Assembly (NCBI GenBank): GCA_903822425.1
Contig: CAIJOY010000026.1
Location: forward strand, 1 to 64,000
DNA length: 64,000 nucleotides
Origin: an uncultured Actinomycetes bacterium
Lineage (GTDB): Bacteria; Actinomycetota; Actinomycetes; Nanopelagicales; Nanopelagicaceae
Direction of reading: 5' to 3'
Part shown: in pieces, positions 16,613 to 25,964 of the stretch
How positions within the stretch are numbered: position 1 is the first letter of the stretch
How the letters are laid out: every line of letters starts with the position of its first letter
Translations under genes and position numbers: made by a program
Notes under the pieces: model-generated
What the model was told of the DNA's origin: nothing
The model's input: the letters and a program-made list of their open reading frames with translations, nothing else
Database searches by the model: none

Positions 16613-17194
16613 TTATAACCGATTGATGTAATTTTCTACGATATCAATTCCAATATTGCGATCTAACCAAACTGGAATAGCGGGAAATAGTAAACCAGCT
16701 GCAAAGCCATCTTCGCCCATCATGGAAAGAGTTTCCAAATATTCTTCGTGAAATTCGCTCACCAATGTTTTATGTTCGGCATCGCTGTCGCGGTGAGTAG
16801 GCGGGTTAGTTGAGTAATCAGTGATTGTTAGGTCCTGTAAGGAGATCAACGCGCACGCTTGTCCGGCATCATCGTGCAACACTAAAAACGGTGTAACCGT
16901 TTGATCAAAAACCCGATTTGCCAGCAACACCGCATCATCGAAATCAGCCTCAGATTCATCTAGTCCGGTGACAACAAGGAGTCGCGGTACTAGAGAATCG
17001 TTCAGCGCCTCCCATTGTGAAATCGTTTCGCTATCGATTCCATGTGCTGGGTTCACTGCGAAAATTGCTACGTCGCATTCGGAGTGAGTGCTTTGGTTAC
17101 ACAGCCCACCGAGAGCATGGGCAATTTCTGCAGGCAGGGCGCTGGAATGGCCAAAAATATGGATGCGGGTAGTGCTCAAACTAGGCGTAGACAC
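16613..17194 (-). CDS. EF-G-like G-domain protein lacking GTP-binding motifs
   Basis: A 193-residue protein I do not recognise as a named family. Its middle, from CDVAIFAVNPAHGID to FLVLHDDAGQ (about residues 40-110), follows the order of the EF-G/FusA2 GTPase core after switch II, and the C-terminal FPAIPVWLDRNIGIDIVE resembles the end of that domain. The P-loop position reads GHSSALPAE instead of GHSGxGKT, the DxPG switch II block is missing, and the NKxD position reads TGLD. It therefore cannot bind GTP in the usual way. The GTG start has TAGGCT six bases upstream. It is divergent from pgsA with starts 14 bases apart. The relationship is inferred by eye. Confidence 0.55.
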   Translation of the reverse strand: MSTPSLSTTRIHIFGHSSALPAEIAHALGGLCNQSTHSECDVAIFAVNPAHGIDSETISQWEALNDSLVPRLLVVTGLDESEADFDDAVLLANRVFDQTVTPFLVLHDDAGQACALISLQDLTITDYSTNPPTHRDSDAEHKTLVSEFHEEYLETLSMMGEDGFAAGLLFPAIPVWLDRNIGIDIVENYINRL

Positions 17195-17200
17195 AAGGTC

Positions 17201-17206
17201 AGCCTA
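17201..17206 (-). promoter_or_regulatory. TAGGCT -10 box, likely leaderless promoter of the EF-G-like gene
   Basis: On the minus strand TAGGCT ends six bases before the GTG at 17194. The same bases form the upstream region of pgsA on the other strand. Confidence 0.5.
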
Positions 17207-17208
17207 CG

Positions 17209-17817
17209 ATGGGACCGATGATTAGCTCGATATTCAAGCCAGCAGTTACGCGCGTCATAACTCCGATCGCGAAGTTAGCCCTGCGTGCAGGTGCTACGCC
17301 CAATGCAGTCACGATCATGGGAGCTTGCGGAGTTGTTGCAAGCGCTTCATATTTCTATCCTCGCGGTGATTTTTTTCTCGGTACGTTGATGATTTGCTTG
17401 TTTTCTTTGAGTGACCTCTTTGATGGCGCCATGGCAAGGCTCTCAGATTCCGGCGCGAGCACGTGGGGTGCTTTTCTTGATTCAACAATTGATCGAATTG
17501 CTGATTCAGCGATTTTGATCAGCGTTTTGATTGCTCTGGACAAACGGGATGATCGCCTTGCTCCCGTAGTGGCTATCGCACTGGTTACAGGAATTTTGAT
17601 TCCCTATATTCGAGCAAAGGCAGAGTCTTTAGGTATTAATTGCAGTGGGGGAATCGCTGAACGAACTGAAAGGGTTGTTATAGCTCTCGTTGCCATTGGA
17701 TTAGATGGTCTGGGGGTGCCATATGTCATGACGATTGGGTTTTGGCTGCTGGCAACCATCGGAATCATAACTGTCGGTCAAAGAATTCTCATCGTGCGCA
17801 AGCAGGTCTCTCTATGA
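17209..17817 (+). CDS. pgsA: Phosphatidylinositol phosphate synthase (CDP-alcohol phosphatidyltransferase)
   Basis: A 202-residue membrane enzyme that joins CDP-diacylglycerol to inositol phosphate, the entry to PI and PIM lipids. The CDP-alcohol signature D-x2-DG-x2-AR-x8-G-x3-D-x3-D is complete in DLFDGAMARL...GAFLDSTID (about residues 70-93). Several hydrophobic segments follow. The context with patA and pimA makes inositol phosphate a better substrate guess than glycerol phosphate. AAGG lies ten bases before the ATG at 17209; an in-frame ATG at 17218 is possible. It overlaps patA by ATGA. Confidence 0.9.
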   Translation: MGPMISSIFKPAVTRVITPIAKLALRAGATPNAVTIMGACGVVASASYFYPRGDFFLGTLMICLFSLSDLFDGAMARLSDSGASTWGAFLDSTIDRIADSAILISVLIALDKRDDRLAPVVAIALVTGILIPYIRAKAESLGINCSGGIAERTERVVIALVAIGLDGLGVPYVMTIGFWLLATIGIITVGQRILIVRKQVSL

Positions 17818-18716
17818 TCGCGAAGTTACGGGAATTTTTAACAGCGAGAACATATTTTGCTGCCTGGAGAATTGTCCGCTGGCTTCCAGAAAAGTTCGCG
17901 TATGAACTTTTCTACTTCGCCGCTGATTTTGCCGTAGCTAAAAATGGTAAAGGAGTGCGTCGGCTGCGATCGAACCTATCACGCGTTAAGCCTGGGCTTC
18001 CTCAGAGTGAATTGGATATCTTACTGAAGAAAGCAATGCGATCTGCTCTTCGATACTGGTGTGACACTTTTCGATTTCCAGATTGGCCTCTTGCGCGCAC
18101 GGTGCAAACAGTAAAAGTTGAAAATGAACATTTACTTTTGGATGCAATCGCTGCTGGAACAGGTGTGATTGTTTCCCTCCCACATGCAGGAAATTGGGAT
18201 CACGCAGGTGCGTATTTTTGCTCCAAAGGAATCAAGTTGGTTACTGTCGCCGAACGTTTGAAACCCGATGCACTTTTCCAAAGATTTCTTGAATATCGCC
18301 AGCAAATGGGCATGGAGGTTTTGCCCGTTGATGGCCGCGTAATTGCTACCTTGGCTAAACGTTTGCGTGAAGGTCAATTGATTGCACTTGTTGCAGATCG
18401 CGATCTTTCAAAATCAGGAATTTCTGTAAATTTTTTCGGCGCACCCGCACGTATGCCAGCGGGCCCGGCGGTTCTAGCTCTCAATACCGGCGCTCCATTG
18501 ATTACGGCCTTTGTTTCTTACACAGAAAATGGCATCCTTATACATTTTGAACCAGTAGCCATTCCACGTGTTGGAAGCCACGAAGAGAAAGTTGCGACAG
18601 TGGTTCAGAATTGCGCTTTAGATTTTGAGAAAGGAATCGCATCCCATCCTGAAGATTGGCATATGCTGCAGCGAATATGGGTAGATGGAGATTTTACGGA
18701 GCGAGTAGATGCCTAA
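17814..18716 (+). CDS. patA: Phosphatidylinositol mannoside acyltransferase (LpxL/HtrB family)
   Basis: A 300-residue acyltransferase with HAGNWDHAG near residues 123-131, the HxxxxD catalytic motif of the LpxL/PatA family, then VADRDLSKSG and FFGAPARMPAGPA segments that form the acyl-binding side. It should acylate the mannose of phosphatidylinositol mannoside at the membrane. The ATG at 17814 overlaps the pgsA stop; the longer open frame from 17742 lies within pgsA. It overlaps the start of pimA. Confidence 0.88.
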   Translation: MIAKLREFLTARTYFAAWRIVRWLPEKFAYELFYFAADFAVAKNGKGVRRLRSNLSRVKPGLPQSELDILLKKAMRSALRYWCDTFRFPDWPLARTVQTVKVENEHLLLDAIAAGTGVIVSLPHAGNWDHAGAYFCSKGIKLVTVAERLKPDALFQRFLEYRQQMGMEVLPVDGRVIATLAKRLREGQLIALVADRDLSKSGISVNFFGAPARMPAGPAVLALNTGAPLITAFVSYTENGILIHFEPVAIPRVGSHEEKVATVVQNCALDFEKGIASHPEDWHMLQRIWVDGDFTERVDA

Positions 18717-19893
18717 TTTGAAACCCCTCAAAATTGGTTTGGTTTGCCCATATGGTTGGGATGCACCCGGCGGGGTTCAAAACCATGTGCGAGATTTAGC
18801 AGAGTATTTGATTGCTCATGGCCACAAGGTTTCGGTTTTAGCCCCAACTCTTGATGAAGAGGCTTTACCGGAATATGTAGTGAGCGCTGGAAAACCTATT
18901 CCGATTCCGTGGAATGGCGCAGTTGCGCGAGTACTTTTTGGGCCCATCGCCTTCGCTCGGGTTCGGCAATGGATTGCTCAGGGCGATTTCGATCTCCTTC
19001 ATTTGCATGAACCAGCAATTCCTTCCATCTCGCTTTTAGCATGTTGGGCAGCAGAGGGACCGATGGTGGGAACTTTTCATGCTGCCGCAAAAAAGCAGAA
19101 AGCGATTTATGCGATTGGTCCAATTCTGGAACCCGTAATTGAAAAACTTAATGTACGCATCGCAGTGAGTGAGGCAGCCAGAGCGACCTTGAGTGAGCAT
19201 CTAGAAACGGATGCAATCGTTATACCGAATGGTATTTATGGGTCTAATTTTCGCAATGGCACCGCCCAGCCTCAATGGAGCGGTCAAACAATCGGCTTCA
19301 TGGGCAGATTTGAAGAGCCGCGTAAGGGATTATCGGTCCTTGTGGATGCGCTCTCGATCGTTGCGCGGTTCGTGCCAGAAATCCGTGTGATTATCGCTGG
19401 GCCCGGAGACACTGAAGAAGTTCTGAAAAAAGTGGATCCACAACTGCGTGATCGCATTTCATTTCTAGGAAGATTGCACGAAAAGGAAAAAGCCGATTTT
19501 CTTACTTCCCTTACTCTCTATGTTGCGCCCAATACTGGGGGCGAGTCTTTTGGAATCATTCTTGCAGAAGCCATGGCATCTGGTGCTGCAATCGTTGCTA
19601 GCGATATTCCAGCATTTGCTTCGTTGCTAGGTGATGGAAAATATGGCGCCCTGTTTGCAAACGAAGATTCCACACAGTTAGCCCATGCGATTATTGATTT
19701 GTTGCGCGATCCGGCAAAAAGAAAAGCGTTGGCGTTGGCCGGACAAGAACATGGAAAAATTTTTGATTGGGACACCGTTGCAGAGCAAATTTTCTCGGTT
19801 TATCAAATGGCAATAGTGGGAGGCCAAAAGGTAGGCTTAGCATCTGATAATCGCAGTTGGACCCGATTGCTTGGAAGAGATGGGCAGAAATAG
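18709..19893 (+). CDS. pimA: Phosphatidylinositol alpha-mannosyltransferase
   Basis: A 394-residue GT4 glycosyltransferase with GT-B fold that transfers mannose from GDP-mannose to phosphatidylinositol. The N-terminal domain has PYGWDAPGGVQNHVRDLA with the lipid/nucleotide loop. The second domain has GRFEEPRKGLSVLVDAL and the donor-site motif GESFGIILAEAMASG near residues 273-287. Gene order pgsA-patA-pimA is the mycobacterial PIM cluster. Its stop codon shares a base with the GTG of the next gene. Confidence 0.92.
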   Translation: MPNLKPLKIGLVCPYGWDAPGGVQNHVRDLAEYLIAHGHKVSVLAPTLDEEALPEYVVSAGKPIPIPWNGAVARVLFGPIAFARVRQWIAQGDFDLLHLHEPAIPSISLLACWAAEGPMVGTFHAAAKKQKAIYAIGPILEPVIEKLNVRIAVSEAARATLSEHLETDAIVIPNGIYGSNFRNGTAQPQWSGQTIGFMGRFEEPRKGLSVLVDALSIVARFVPEIRVIIAGPGDTEEVLKKVDPQLRDRISFLGRLHEKEKADFLTSLTLYVAPNTGGESFGIILAEAMASGAAIVASDIPAFASLLGDGKYGALFANEDSTQLAHAIIDLLRDPAKRKALALAGQEHGKIFDWDTVAEQIFSVYQMAIVGGQKVGLASDNRSWTRLLGRDGQK

Positions 19894-20396
19894 TGAAAAG
19901 TGGCCTAACTTTCGGAATTCTTCTACTCACCTCCTTATGGTATTTATCTTTTTCAGCCACCCGCTTGGATCGTCTGCATCACCGCGTTGAAACAAGTTGG
20001 GCAAACTTGGATGGATTGTTACAGCGCCGAGCTGCTGTTGCACTTGAGATTGCCCATAGCGAATTAATCGATCCAGCATCGTCCTTGATTTTAACCGCTG
20101 CTGCTTATCAAGCGAGGGATGCCAATATGCGCGATCGCAGTCAAGCAGAAAGTAGTTTATCTGGAGCACTGATGTTATTACAGAATGAGATGAGTGATGA
20201 AACACGATCAGCAGATGCAGCGTTGCTGAAAGAGTTATCTGATTTGACGCAGAAAATCCGCGTTGGAGTATCTATTCATGTGGATGCTGTCACAAGAACA
20301 CGAGCCGTGCGAAAAAAATTGATCTTTAAGCTTTTCCGACTAGCCGGGACGGCGCCATTACCCATCACGTATGAATTTGAAGATGATGCACTTTAG
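19893..20396 (+). CDS. LemA-like single-pass membrane protein
   Basis: A 167-residue protein with one N-terminal membrane helix (about residues 5-22) followed by RLDRLHHRVETSWANLDGLLQRRAAV, which resembles the start of the LemA helical domain. The rest is predicted helical and charged. Function unknown; the fixed place after pimA suggests a link to the envelope. The GTG at 19893 overlaps the pimA TAG (TAGTG), and GGAAGAGATGG lies about ten bases upstream. The ATG at 19857 is inside pimA and rejected. Confidence 0.7.
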   Translation: MKSGLTFGILLLTSLWYLSFSATRLDRLHHRVETSWANLDGLLQRRAAVALEIAHSELIDPASSLILTAAAYQARDANMRDRSQAESSLSGALMLLQNEMSDETRSADAALLKELSDLTQKIRVGVSIHVDAVTRTRAVRKKLIFKLFRLAGTAPLPITYEFEDDAL

Positions 20397-21408
20397 GAAA
20401 GTATTAGCGGTATCTGTGGGAGTCTGCTTGATCGTGACAGGCTGCTCAGCGATTAAGGCGCATTTACCTTTCGCGAAATCTTCGGTGACCGTAGAACACA
20501 ATCTCATCAGTGGCCGAGAAGGTACAAATGGGAGGATTCTCGTAGTGAAAATCGATGACACCCCAGAAGCCCATCCACAGATCGGCCTGGAGGATGCCGA
20601 CGTTGTGTATATCGAGCAAGTGGAAGGAGGACTCACACGATTAGCAGCCCTGTTTTCATCAGTCATACCTTCGCACGTAGGACCAGTGCGAAGTGCGCGC
20701 ATTAGTGACATAGAACTGCTAGCCCAGTATGGACACGTTGCATTCGCCTATAGCGGTGCTCAAAAGAAGATGCTTCCAGTAATTGCAGATGCGGATTTAG
20801 AGAATCTTGGCGCTCAGCAAGAATCAGCTGACATTTATACCCGTGATTCAGAACGTAATGCACCGTATAACATGATCTTGAGAGCTGATCTGCTCATGAG
20901 TAAATTGGTTAGTAAAGATATTTCAATAGCATCTGCTAAAAATCCGGGTTGGACTTTTGGTCCAGTCCCGAAAAATGGAAAGATGATAGTTTCTGCGAAA
21001 ATGAATTGGCCAGCTAATTCTTATACAGCCACGTGGTCATCTACCGATTTTCGATGGTTACTTTCTCACCACGACCAATCTGATGTGTCAGCAAGCGGTA
21101 TAAATTTGGGTCCAACAACAATGGTGATTCAAATAGTTTCTATCACTGATTCGGAATACCATGACAAATTCGGAGGTATTACCCCATTATCTGCAACGGT
21201 TGGTAGTGGTGCCGGGTTTATCTTGCGCGATGGCCAAGTTTTTGATGCGCTGTGGACGCGAGCAGATGCACAATCTGGGACCACATGGAGCGCGAGTGAT
21301 GGTTCACCAATCACCTTTGCTCCAGGCCAGGTATGGGTGGCTTTAACCGATTCTGCGCCTGAGTTCACCTATCCCGTTGCGTCTGCAAGTTCGACGCCGA
21401 CAAAGTAG
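20371..21408 (+). CDS. DUF3048 (YerB-like) lipoprotein
   Basis: A 345-residue exported protein. The signal peptide ends in the lipobox LIVTGC near residue 25, so it should be anchored to the outer face of the membrane. The mature part has VVYIEQVEGGLTRLAALF and GPVRSARISDIELLAQYGH, typical of DUF3048/YerB. The biochemical role is unknown. The start is ambiguous among ATGs at 20371, 20383 and 20386, all overlapping the preceding gene. The last codons overlap a TAGGAT box that may serve pdxS. Confidence 0.82.
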   Translation: MNLKMMHFRKVLAVSVGVCLIVTGCSAIKAHLPFAKSSVTVEHNLISGREGTNGRILVVKIDDTPEAHPQIGLEDADVVYIEQVEGGLTRLAALFSSVIPSHVGPVRSARISDIELLAQYGHVAFAYSGAQKKMLPVIADADLENLGAQQESADIYTRDSERNAPYNMILRADLLMSKLVSKDISIASAKNPGWTFGPVPKNGKMIVSAKMNWPANSYTATWSSTDFRWLLSHHDQSDVSASGINLGPTTMVIQIVSITDSEYHDKFGGITPLSATVGSGAGFILRDGQVFDALWTRADAQSGTTWSASDGSPITFAPGQVWVALTDSAPEFTYPVASASSTPTK

Positions 21409-21411
21409 GAT
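21406..21411 (+). promoter_or_regulatory. TAGGAT -10 box, candidate pdxS promoter
   Basis: TAGGAT overlaps the TAG stop of the DUF3048 gene. It would start a transcript about 23 bases before the pdxS ATG, leaving room for the GGGAG ribosome site. The -35 is not clear. Confidence 0.4.
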
Positions 21412-21440
21412 GTGCACTCACGAACTAACAGGGAGTTTTC

Positions 21441-22328
21441 ATGGCTGAAACAACAGGCACCGGCAGAGTAAAGCGCGGCATGGCAGAAATGCTTAAAGGC
21501 GGCGTCATTATGGATGTCGTCAACGCTGAACAAGCCAAGATTGCTCAAGACGCTGGCGCTGTAGCGGTTATGGCCCTGGAGCGTGTTCCAGCAGATATCC
21601 GCGCACAAGGTGGAGTTGCTCGCATGTCTGATCCGGACATGATTGAAAAAATAAAAGCAGCCGTATCCATTCCTGTTATGGCTAAAGCGCGTATCGGCCA
21701 TTTTGTTGAAGCGCAGATTTTGCAAAGTTTAGGTGTTGACTATATCGACGAGTCTGAAGTGTTAACGCCGGCTGACTACAAAAACCATATTAATAAATGG
21801 AATTTCACAGTCCCCTTCGTTTGTGGTGCTACTAATCTTGGCGAAGCACTTCGACGGATTAACGAAGGCGCTGCGATGATCCGTTCTAAGGGCGAAGCAG
21901 GAACGGGCGATGTCTCAAACGCAGTAACTCATATGCGCGAGATTGGTGGAGAAATTCGCCGCCTAACTTCAATGCGCGAAGATGAGCTCTACGTGGCGGC
22001 CAAAGAGATGCAAGCTCCTTTTGAATTGGTAAAAGAAGTTGCTCAAAACGGCAAACTTCCAGTTGTTCTTTTCACTGCCGGTGGAATTGCAACACCAGCA
22101 GATGCAGCGATGATGATGCATATGGGTGCGGACGGCGTATTTATTGGCTCCGGAATCTTTAAATCAGGAGATCCGGCTCGTCGCGCTGCTGCATGTGTAA
22201 AAGCAACAACATTTTTTGATGATCCGAAAATTATCGCGGATGCATCTCGCGGCTTGGGAGATGCGATGGTTGGGATCAACGTTGCTGACATCCCAGTGCC
22301 TCATCGTTTAGCCGATCGCGGTTGGTAG
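21441..22328 (+). CDS. pdxS: Pyridoxal 5'-phosphate synthase, lyase subunit
   Basis: A 295-residue TIM barrel that condenses ribose 5-phosphate, glyceraldehyde 3-phosphate and ammonia into PLP. It has the almost invariant [33 protein letters not shown] with the catalytic lysine of the PLP centre, and the phosphate-binding [27 protein letters not shown] stretch. The start has GGGAG eight bases upstream. It acts as a 12-mer with PdxT, encoded six bases downstream. Confidence 0.97.
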   Translation: MAETTGTGRVKRGMAEMLKGGVIMDVVNAEQAKIAQDAGAVAVMALERVPADIRAQGGVARMSDPDMIEKIKAAVSIPVMAKARIGHFVEAQILQSLGVDYIDESEVLTPADYKNHINKWNFTVPFVCGATNLGEALRRINEGAAMIRSKGEAGTGDVSNAVTHMREIGGEIRRLTSMREDELYVAAKEMQAPFELVKEVAQNGKLPVVLFTAGGIATPADAAMMMHMGADGVFIGSGIFKSGDPARRAAACVKATTFFDDPKIIADASRGLGDAMVGINVADIPVPHRLADRGW

Positions 22329-22334
22329 GAAAAT

Positions 22335-22943
22335 TTGAAAGTTGGAGTTTTAGCGCTGCAAGGTGATGTGCGCGAGCATGTTCTGGCATTGCAAGAATGC
22401 GGGGCAGATCCAGTAATCGTGAGGCGCTCTGCAGAGATCGCGGCAATTGATGCGCTCATTCTTCCTGGGGGAGAATCGACAACCATCGCGCTACTTGCTC
22501 AAGTTTTTGATGTTTTTGAACTTATCCGCGATCGTATTCGCGATGGATTGCCTGTCTATGGTTCTTGCGCCGGGATGATTCTCCTAGCTGATCGGGTATT
22601 GGATGCAGTGGATGGACAAAGAACATTCGGGGGTCTAGATATCACCGTTCGCAGGAATGCATTTGGTCGACAGGTGGATTCATTCGAAAGTGATCTCTCG
22701 GTTAAAGGTGTAACTCCGGCCCCCCTCAAGGCTGTCTTTATTCGCGCCCCGTGGGTTGAGCAAGTTGGCCAGGGAGTGGAGGTACTGGCATCAATACAAG
22801 GCAGCGATGGTCGCGAGCATCCAGTCGCAGTGCGTCAAGGCACAATTTTAGCTACCTCCTTTCATCCCGAATTGACTGGGGATCATCGAATTCATCGTTA
22901 TTTCCTCGAGCAGGTGTGCAGGTCGGCTACGCGAATCAAGTAA
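22335..22943 (+). CDS. pdxT: Pyridoxal 5'-phosphate synthase, glutaminase subunit
   Basis: A 202-residue class I glutamine amidotransferase that delivers ammonia to Pdx[11 protein letters not shown] near residues 47-56 forms the oxyanion region, [11 protein letters not shown] carries the nucleophilic cysteine near residue 79, and FHPELTGD near residues 175-182 supplies His and Glu. The start is TTG, which places the protein at the conserved [15 protein letters not shown]; no better in-frame codon is nearby. It completes a two-gene vitamin B6 operon. Confidence 0.95.
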   Translation: MKVGVLALQGDVREHVLALQECGADPVIVRRSAEIAAIDALILPGGESTTIALLAQVFDVFELIRDRIRDGLPVYGSCAGMILLADRVLDAVDGQRTFGGLDITVRRNAFGRQVDSFESDLSVKGVTPAPLKAVFIRAPWVEQVGQGVEVLASIQGSDGREHPVAVRQGTILATSFHPELTGDHRIHRYFLEQVCRSATRIK

Positions 22944-22995
22944 AGTGCGCGGTGCAGAAGCAATAGTTTTTCAAACGAGTATGGGTGGGGTGTAA

Positions 22996-23748
22996 ATGTC
23001 TGGCCATTCCAAGTGGGCGACAACCAAGCACAAGAAGGCAATTATCGATTCTCGTCGCGCCAAATCATTTGCCAAATTTATCAAGGCCATCGAAGTAGCT
23101 GCTCGCAACGGAGGCCCTGATGTAGTGGGAAACCCAACTCTTTTTGACGCAATAGCCAAAGCCAAGAAAAATTCTATGCCTGCCGACAATATTGAGCGTG
23201 CTGTAAAACGTGGAGCTGGGCTTGAATCTGGTGCTGCCGACTGGCAAACCATTATGTACGAAGGTTATGGACCTAATGGTGTTGCAATCTTGATTGAATG
23301 TTTGTCCGATAATCGAAATCGTGCCGCTTCGGAAGTGCGCGTTGCCGTAACACGTAACGGGGGCAGTATGGGAGATCCAGGGTCTGTTTCGTATTTATTT
23401 AGTCGTAAAGGTGTGGTGATTGCAAGCAAAGATGGCGGAATTACTGAAGAAAAGATCCTAGAAGCTGTTCTTGAAGCAGGAGCTGAAGAGGTTAACGATC
23501 TTGGAGATTCTTTCGAGATAGTGAGTGAAGCCAGCGATCTGGTAGCTGTTCGAACATCACTGCAAAGTGCCGGGATTGAATACGAGTCTGCTGAAACATC
23601 GTTTTTACCATCCATGTCTATCCCATTAGATGTTGAGGGTGCGCAGAAAGTGTTTGCGCTTATTGAAGCAATTGAAGAACTTGATGATGTCCAAAATGTT
23701 TATGGAAATTTTGACGTCTCCGATGAAGTGATGGCGAGCCTAGGCTAA
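22996..23748 (+). CDS. yebC: YebC/PmpR-family regulator
   Basis: A 250-residue protein starting [21 protein letters not shown], the YebC signature, followed by ARNGGPDV and [13 protein letters not shown]. Family members are described as DNA-binding regulators and, more recently, as helpers that resolve ribosome stalling; which applies here is not visible. The ATG follows a GGGGTG purine run. A place just before ruvCAB is usual in Actinobacteria and many other bacteria. Confidence 0.95.
   Translation: MSGHSKWATTKHKKAIIDSRRAKSFAKFIKAIEVAARNGGPDVVGNPTLFDAIAKAKKNSMPADNIERAVKRGAGLESGAADWQTIMYEGYGPNGVAILIECLSDNRNRAASEVRVAVTRNGGSMGDPGSVSYLFSRKGVVIASKDGGITEEKILEAVLEAGAEEVNDLGDSFEIVSEASDLVAVRTSLQSAGIEYESAETSFLPSMSIPLDVEGAQKVFALIEAIEELDDVQNVYGNFDVSDEVMASLG
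23741..23746 (+). promoter_or_regulatory. TAGGCT -10 box, likely leaderless promoter of ruvC
   Basis: TAGGCT ends seven bases before the ruvC ATG and overlaps the final codons of yebC. No Shine-Dalgarno sequence precedes ruvC. Confidence 0.5.
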
Positions 23749-23753
23749 TTTGC

Positions 23754-24293
23754 ATGAGAGTCCTCGGAGTGGATCCAGGTCTGACGCGATGTGGTGTGGG
23801 CGTCATAGAAGGTGCGGTTGGCGCTCCACTTTCCTTGATTGGGGTCGGTGTCATTTTAACTGCCTCGACGATGCCTCTCGAACAACGATTAATGGAATTA
23901 GAGACGCAATTACAAAACTGGGTAAATTTGCATTCCCCAGATGTCATCGCGGTTGAACGTGTATTTTCGCAACATAATGTGCGCACCGTTATGGGTACGG
24001 CCCAAGCAGCTGGTATCGCATTACTGGTAGCTGCGAAATCTGGGATTCCTGTGGCGATGCACACTCCTAGTGAAGTTAAAGCGGCGGTCACTGGTGCCGG
24101 TCGTGCAAACAAAAATCAAGTTGCAGAGATGGTACGTAGATTGCTTAATTTGGAAACAATTCCCAAACCTGTTGATAGCACAGACGCTTTGGCATTGGCG
24201 ATTTGTCATCTATGGCGAGGCAATAGTACTTCTCGACTTGCTACGGCAGTTGCAGCTGAAAAATCACGGCTCAAGAGTTTGCGGACGCGATGA
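23754..24293 (+). CDS. ruvC: Holliday junction resolvase RuvC
   Basis: A 179-residue endonuclease that cuts Holliday junctions as part of RuvABC. The catalytic acids are visible: D7 in [11 protein letters not shown] in AVERVFSQ near residue 66, and the C-terminal [12 protein letters not shown] with two aspartates near residues 140-143. The stop overlaps ruvA by four bases, giving a tight ruvCAB unit. Confidence 0.96.
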   Translation: MRVLGVDPGLTRCGVGVIEGAVGAPLSLIGVGVILTASTMPLEQRLMELETQLQNWVNLHSPDVIAVERVFSQHNVRTVMGTAQAAGIALLVAAKSGIPVAMHTPSEVKAAVTGAGRANKNQVAEMVRRLLNLETIPKPVDSTDALALAICHLWRGNSTSRLATAVAAEKSRLKSLRTR

Positions 24294-24895
24294 TTTCATT
24301 GCTCTACGGGCGAATCCGTAATTTACGTATTGATCGAGCCATTATTGATGTGGGCGGGGTTGGCCTTTCGGTGACAATTACCCCACATACAAGTTCTAAG
24401 TTGAGTGTGGGCAATGACGCACAATTTTTTACTGCGTTAGTGGTACGAGAAGATTCACTGACACTTTTCGGGTTTCTGGATGAAGAGTCACGTTCGCTTT
24501 TTGAATTAGTTCAAACGGTGTCAGGAATCGGTCCGAAAGTAGCAATGTCTATTTTGGCGGTATTGACGCCTGAAGATCTCGCTTCGGCAGTGGCTCAGGA
24601 AAATGCATCCACCATAGAACGCGTTCCTGGGATCGGACATAAAGGCGCACAACGTTTGATTCTTGAACTTAAGGGCAAGATGAGTGAAATTTCTCCCTCA
24701 AGTTCAATGGTCGGTGAACATGCGCCATGGCGTGAACAACTCACGAGTGCTTTGATGGGGTTAGGTTTCAGCGCCAAAGAAGCAGATGGTGCCATTGGAT
24801 CGGTAGTCTCACAACTGCGAGCAGACGAAAAAGATCCGGCAGCAATGGGAATTTCAGACCTTCTGAAAGTGGTTTTGCAAGGTGGTCGTAAATGA
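24290..24895 (+). CDS. ruvA: Holliday junction branch-migration protein RuvA
   Basis: A 201-residue junction-binding subunit. Domain I is the OB fold starting [12 protein letters not shown]. The two helix-hairpin-helix motifs are [13 protein letters not shown] and [19 protein letters not shown]. The C-terminal 50 residues are the RuvB-contacting domain after a short linker. The ATG overlaps the ruvC stop and the end overlaps ruvB by ATGA. Confidence 0.96.
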   Translation: MISLLYGRIRNLRIDRAIIDVGGVGLSVTITPHTSSKLSVGNDAQFFTALVVREDSLTLFGFLDEESRSLFELVQTVSGIGPKVAMSILAVLTPEDLASAVAQENASTIERVPGIGHKGAQRLILELKGKMSEISPSSSMVGEHAPWREQLTSALMGLGFSAKEADGAIGSVVSQLRADEKDPAAMGISDLLKVVLQGGRK

Positions 24896-25953
24896 GCACT
24901 GAAGATAAGGATCGCCTTGTTGCGCCCACTATAAAGAATTCAGATTCAGCAGCGGAAAATGCCCTGCGTCCTAAAGTTCTCGGTGAATTTATCGGCCAAC
25001 ATCGCGTTCGGGAACAAATCGATGTTTTATTAACAGCTGCTCGCCATCGCAATTCTCCAGCAGATCATATTTTGCTCTCTGGCCCTCCAGGTTTAGGAAA
25101 AACAACGCTGGCGTTAATTTTAGCTAGTGAAATGGATACGCCCATACGTATTACTAGCGGACCTGCGATTACACACGCTGGAGATTTGGCGGCAATTTTA
25201 TCCTCACTTGTTGAAGGTGAGATTCTTTTCCTTGATGAGATCCATCGGTTGCCTCGTCCGGCCGAAGAACTTCTGTATTTGGCGATGGAGGATTTCCGGG
25301 TTGATGTGGTGGTTGGTAAAGGTCCCGGTGCTACGGCAATTCCGCTGCAACTTCCTCATTTTACTTTAGTGGGGGCAACCACGCGTGCTGGTTTGCTTCC
25401 CAGTCCGCTGCGGGATCGTTTTGGATTTACTGCTCACTTGGATTTTTATGAAGTAGATGAAATAGCCGAAGTATTGGAACGCAGTTCTAAACTTTTAGGA
25501 TTAAAGATAGATGGCGCCGCAATTGCCGAAATTGCCGGACGCTCCCGCGGAACACCACGTATAGCCAATCGTTTGCTCAGACGAGTACGCGATTTTGCTC
25601 AAGTCCGAGGGGCTGCCGAACTCACGAGAGACCACGCTCGTGCAGCATTAGAAATGTATGAAGTTGATGAACTTGGTCTTGATCGATTGGATCGTGCCGT
25701 CTTGGTGGCTTTAGTTGAACGATTCAATGGGGGACCAGTTGGCCTTTCCACCTTAGCGATTGCGGTGGGAGAGGAAACCGAAACAGTTGAAGCAGTTGCA
25801 GAGCCTTTTCTCGTACGAAATGGCTTTATGGCTCGGACTCCTCGGGGCAGAATCGCGACGGCCCAAGGTTGGCGCCACGTAGGCCACGAACCTGACGCTT
25901 CTGTGACCGCGGCAACAGCCACCCTTTTCGACACGCCTGCCATTGATGCCTAG
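24892..25953 (+). CDS. ruvB: Holliday junction helicase RuvB
   Basis: A 353-residue AAA+ motor that drives branch migration. Walker A is GPPGLGKTT near residues 64-72, Walker [10 protein letters not shown] near 112-120, sensor 1 is LVGATTRAG, and the arginine finger lies in PSPLRDRFG. The C-terminal winged-helix domain ends at about residue 335. It is followed after 11 bases by secD. Confidence 0.97.
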   Translation: MSTEDKDRLVAPTIKNSDSAAENALRPKVLGEFIGQHRVREQIDVLLTAARHRNSPADHILLSGPPGLGKTTLALILASEMDTPIRITSGPAITHAGDLAAILSSLVEGEILFLDEIHRLPRPAEELLYLAMEDFRVDVVVGKGPGATAIPLQLPHFTLVGATTRAGLLPSPLRDRFGFTAHLDFYEVDEIAEVLERSSKLLGLKIDGAAIAEIAGRSRGTPRIANRLLRRVRDFAQVRGAAELTRDHARAALEMYEVDELGLDRLDRAVLVALVERFNGGPVGLSTLAIAVGEETETVEAVAEPFLVRNGFMARTPRGRIATAQGWRHVGHEPDASVTAATATLFDTPAIDA

Positions 25954-25956
25954 ACT
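25951..25956 (+). promoter_or_regulatory. TAGACT box, possible promoter just before secD
   Basis: TAGACT overlaps the ruvB stop and ends eight bases before the secD ATG, slightly longer than the 6-7 bases at other leaderless starts. No ribosome site is visible. Confidence 0.3.
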
Positions 25957-25964
25957 CATCTCTC

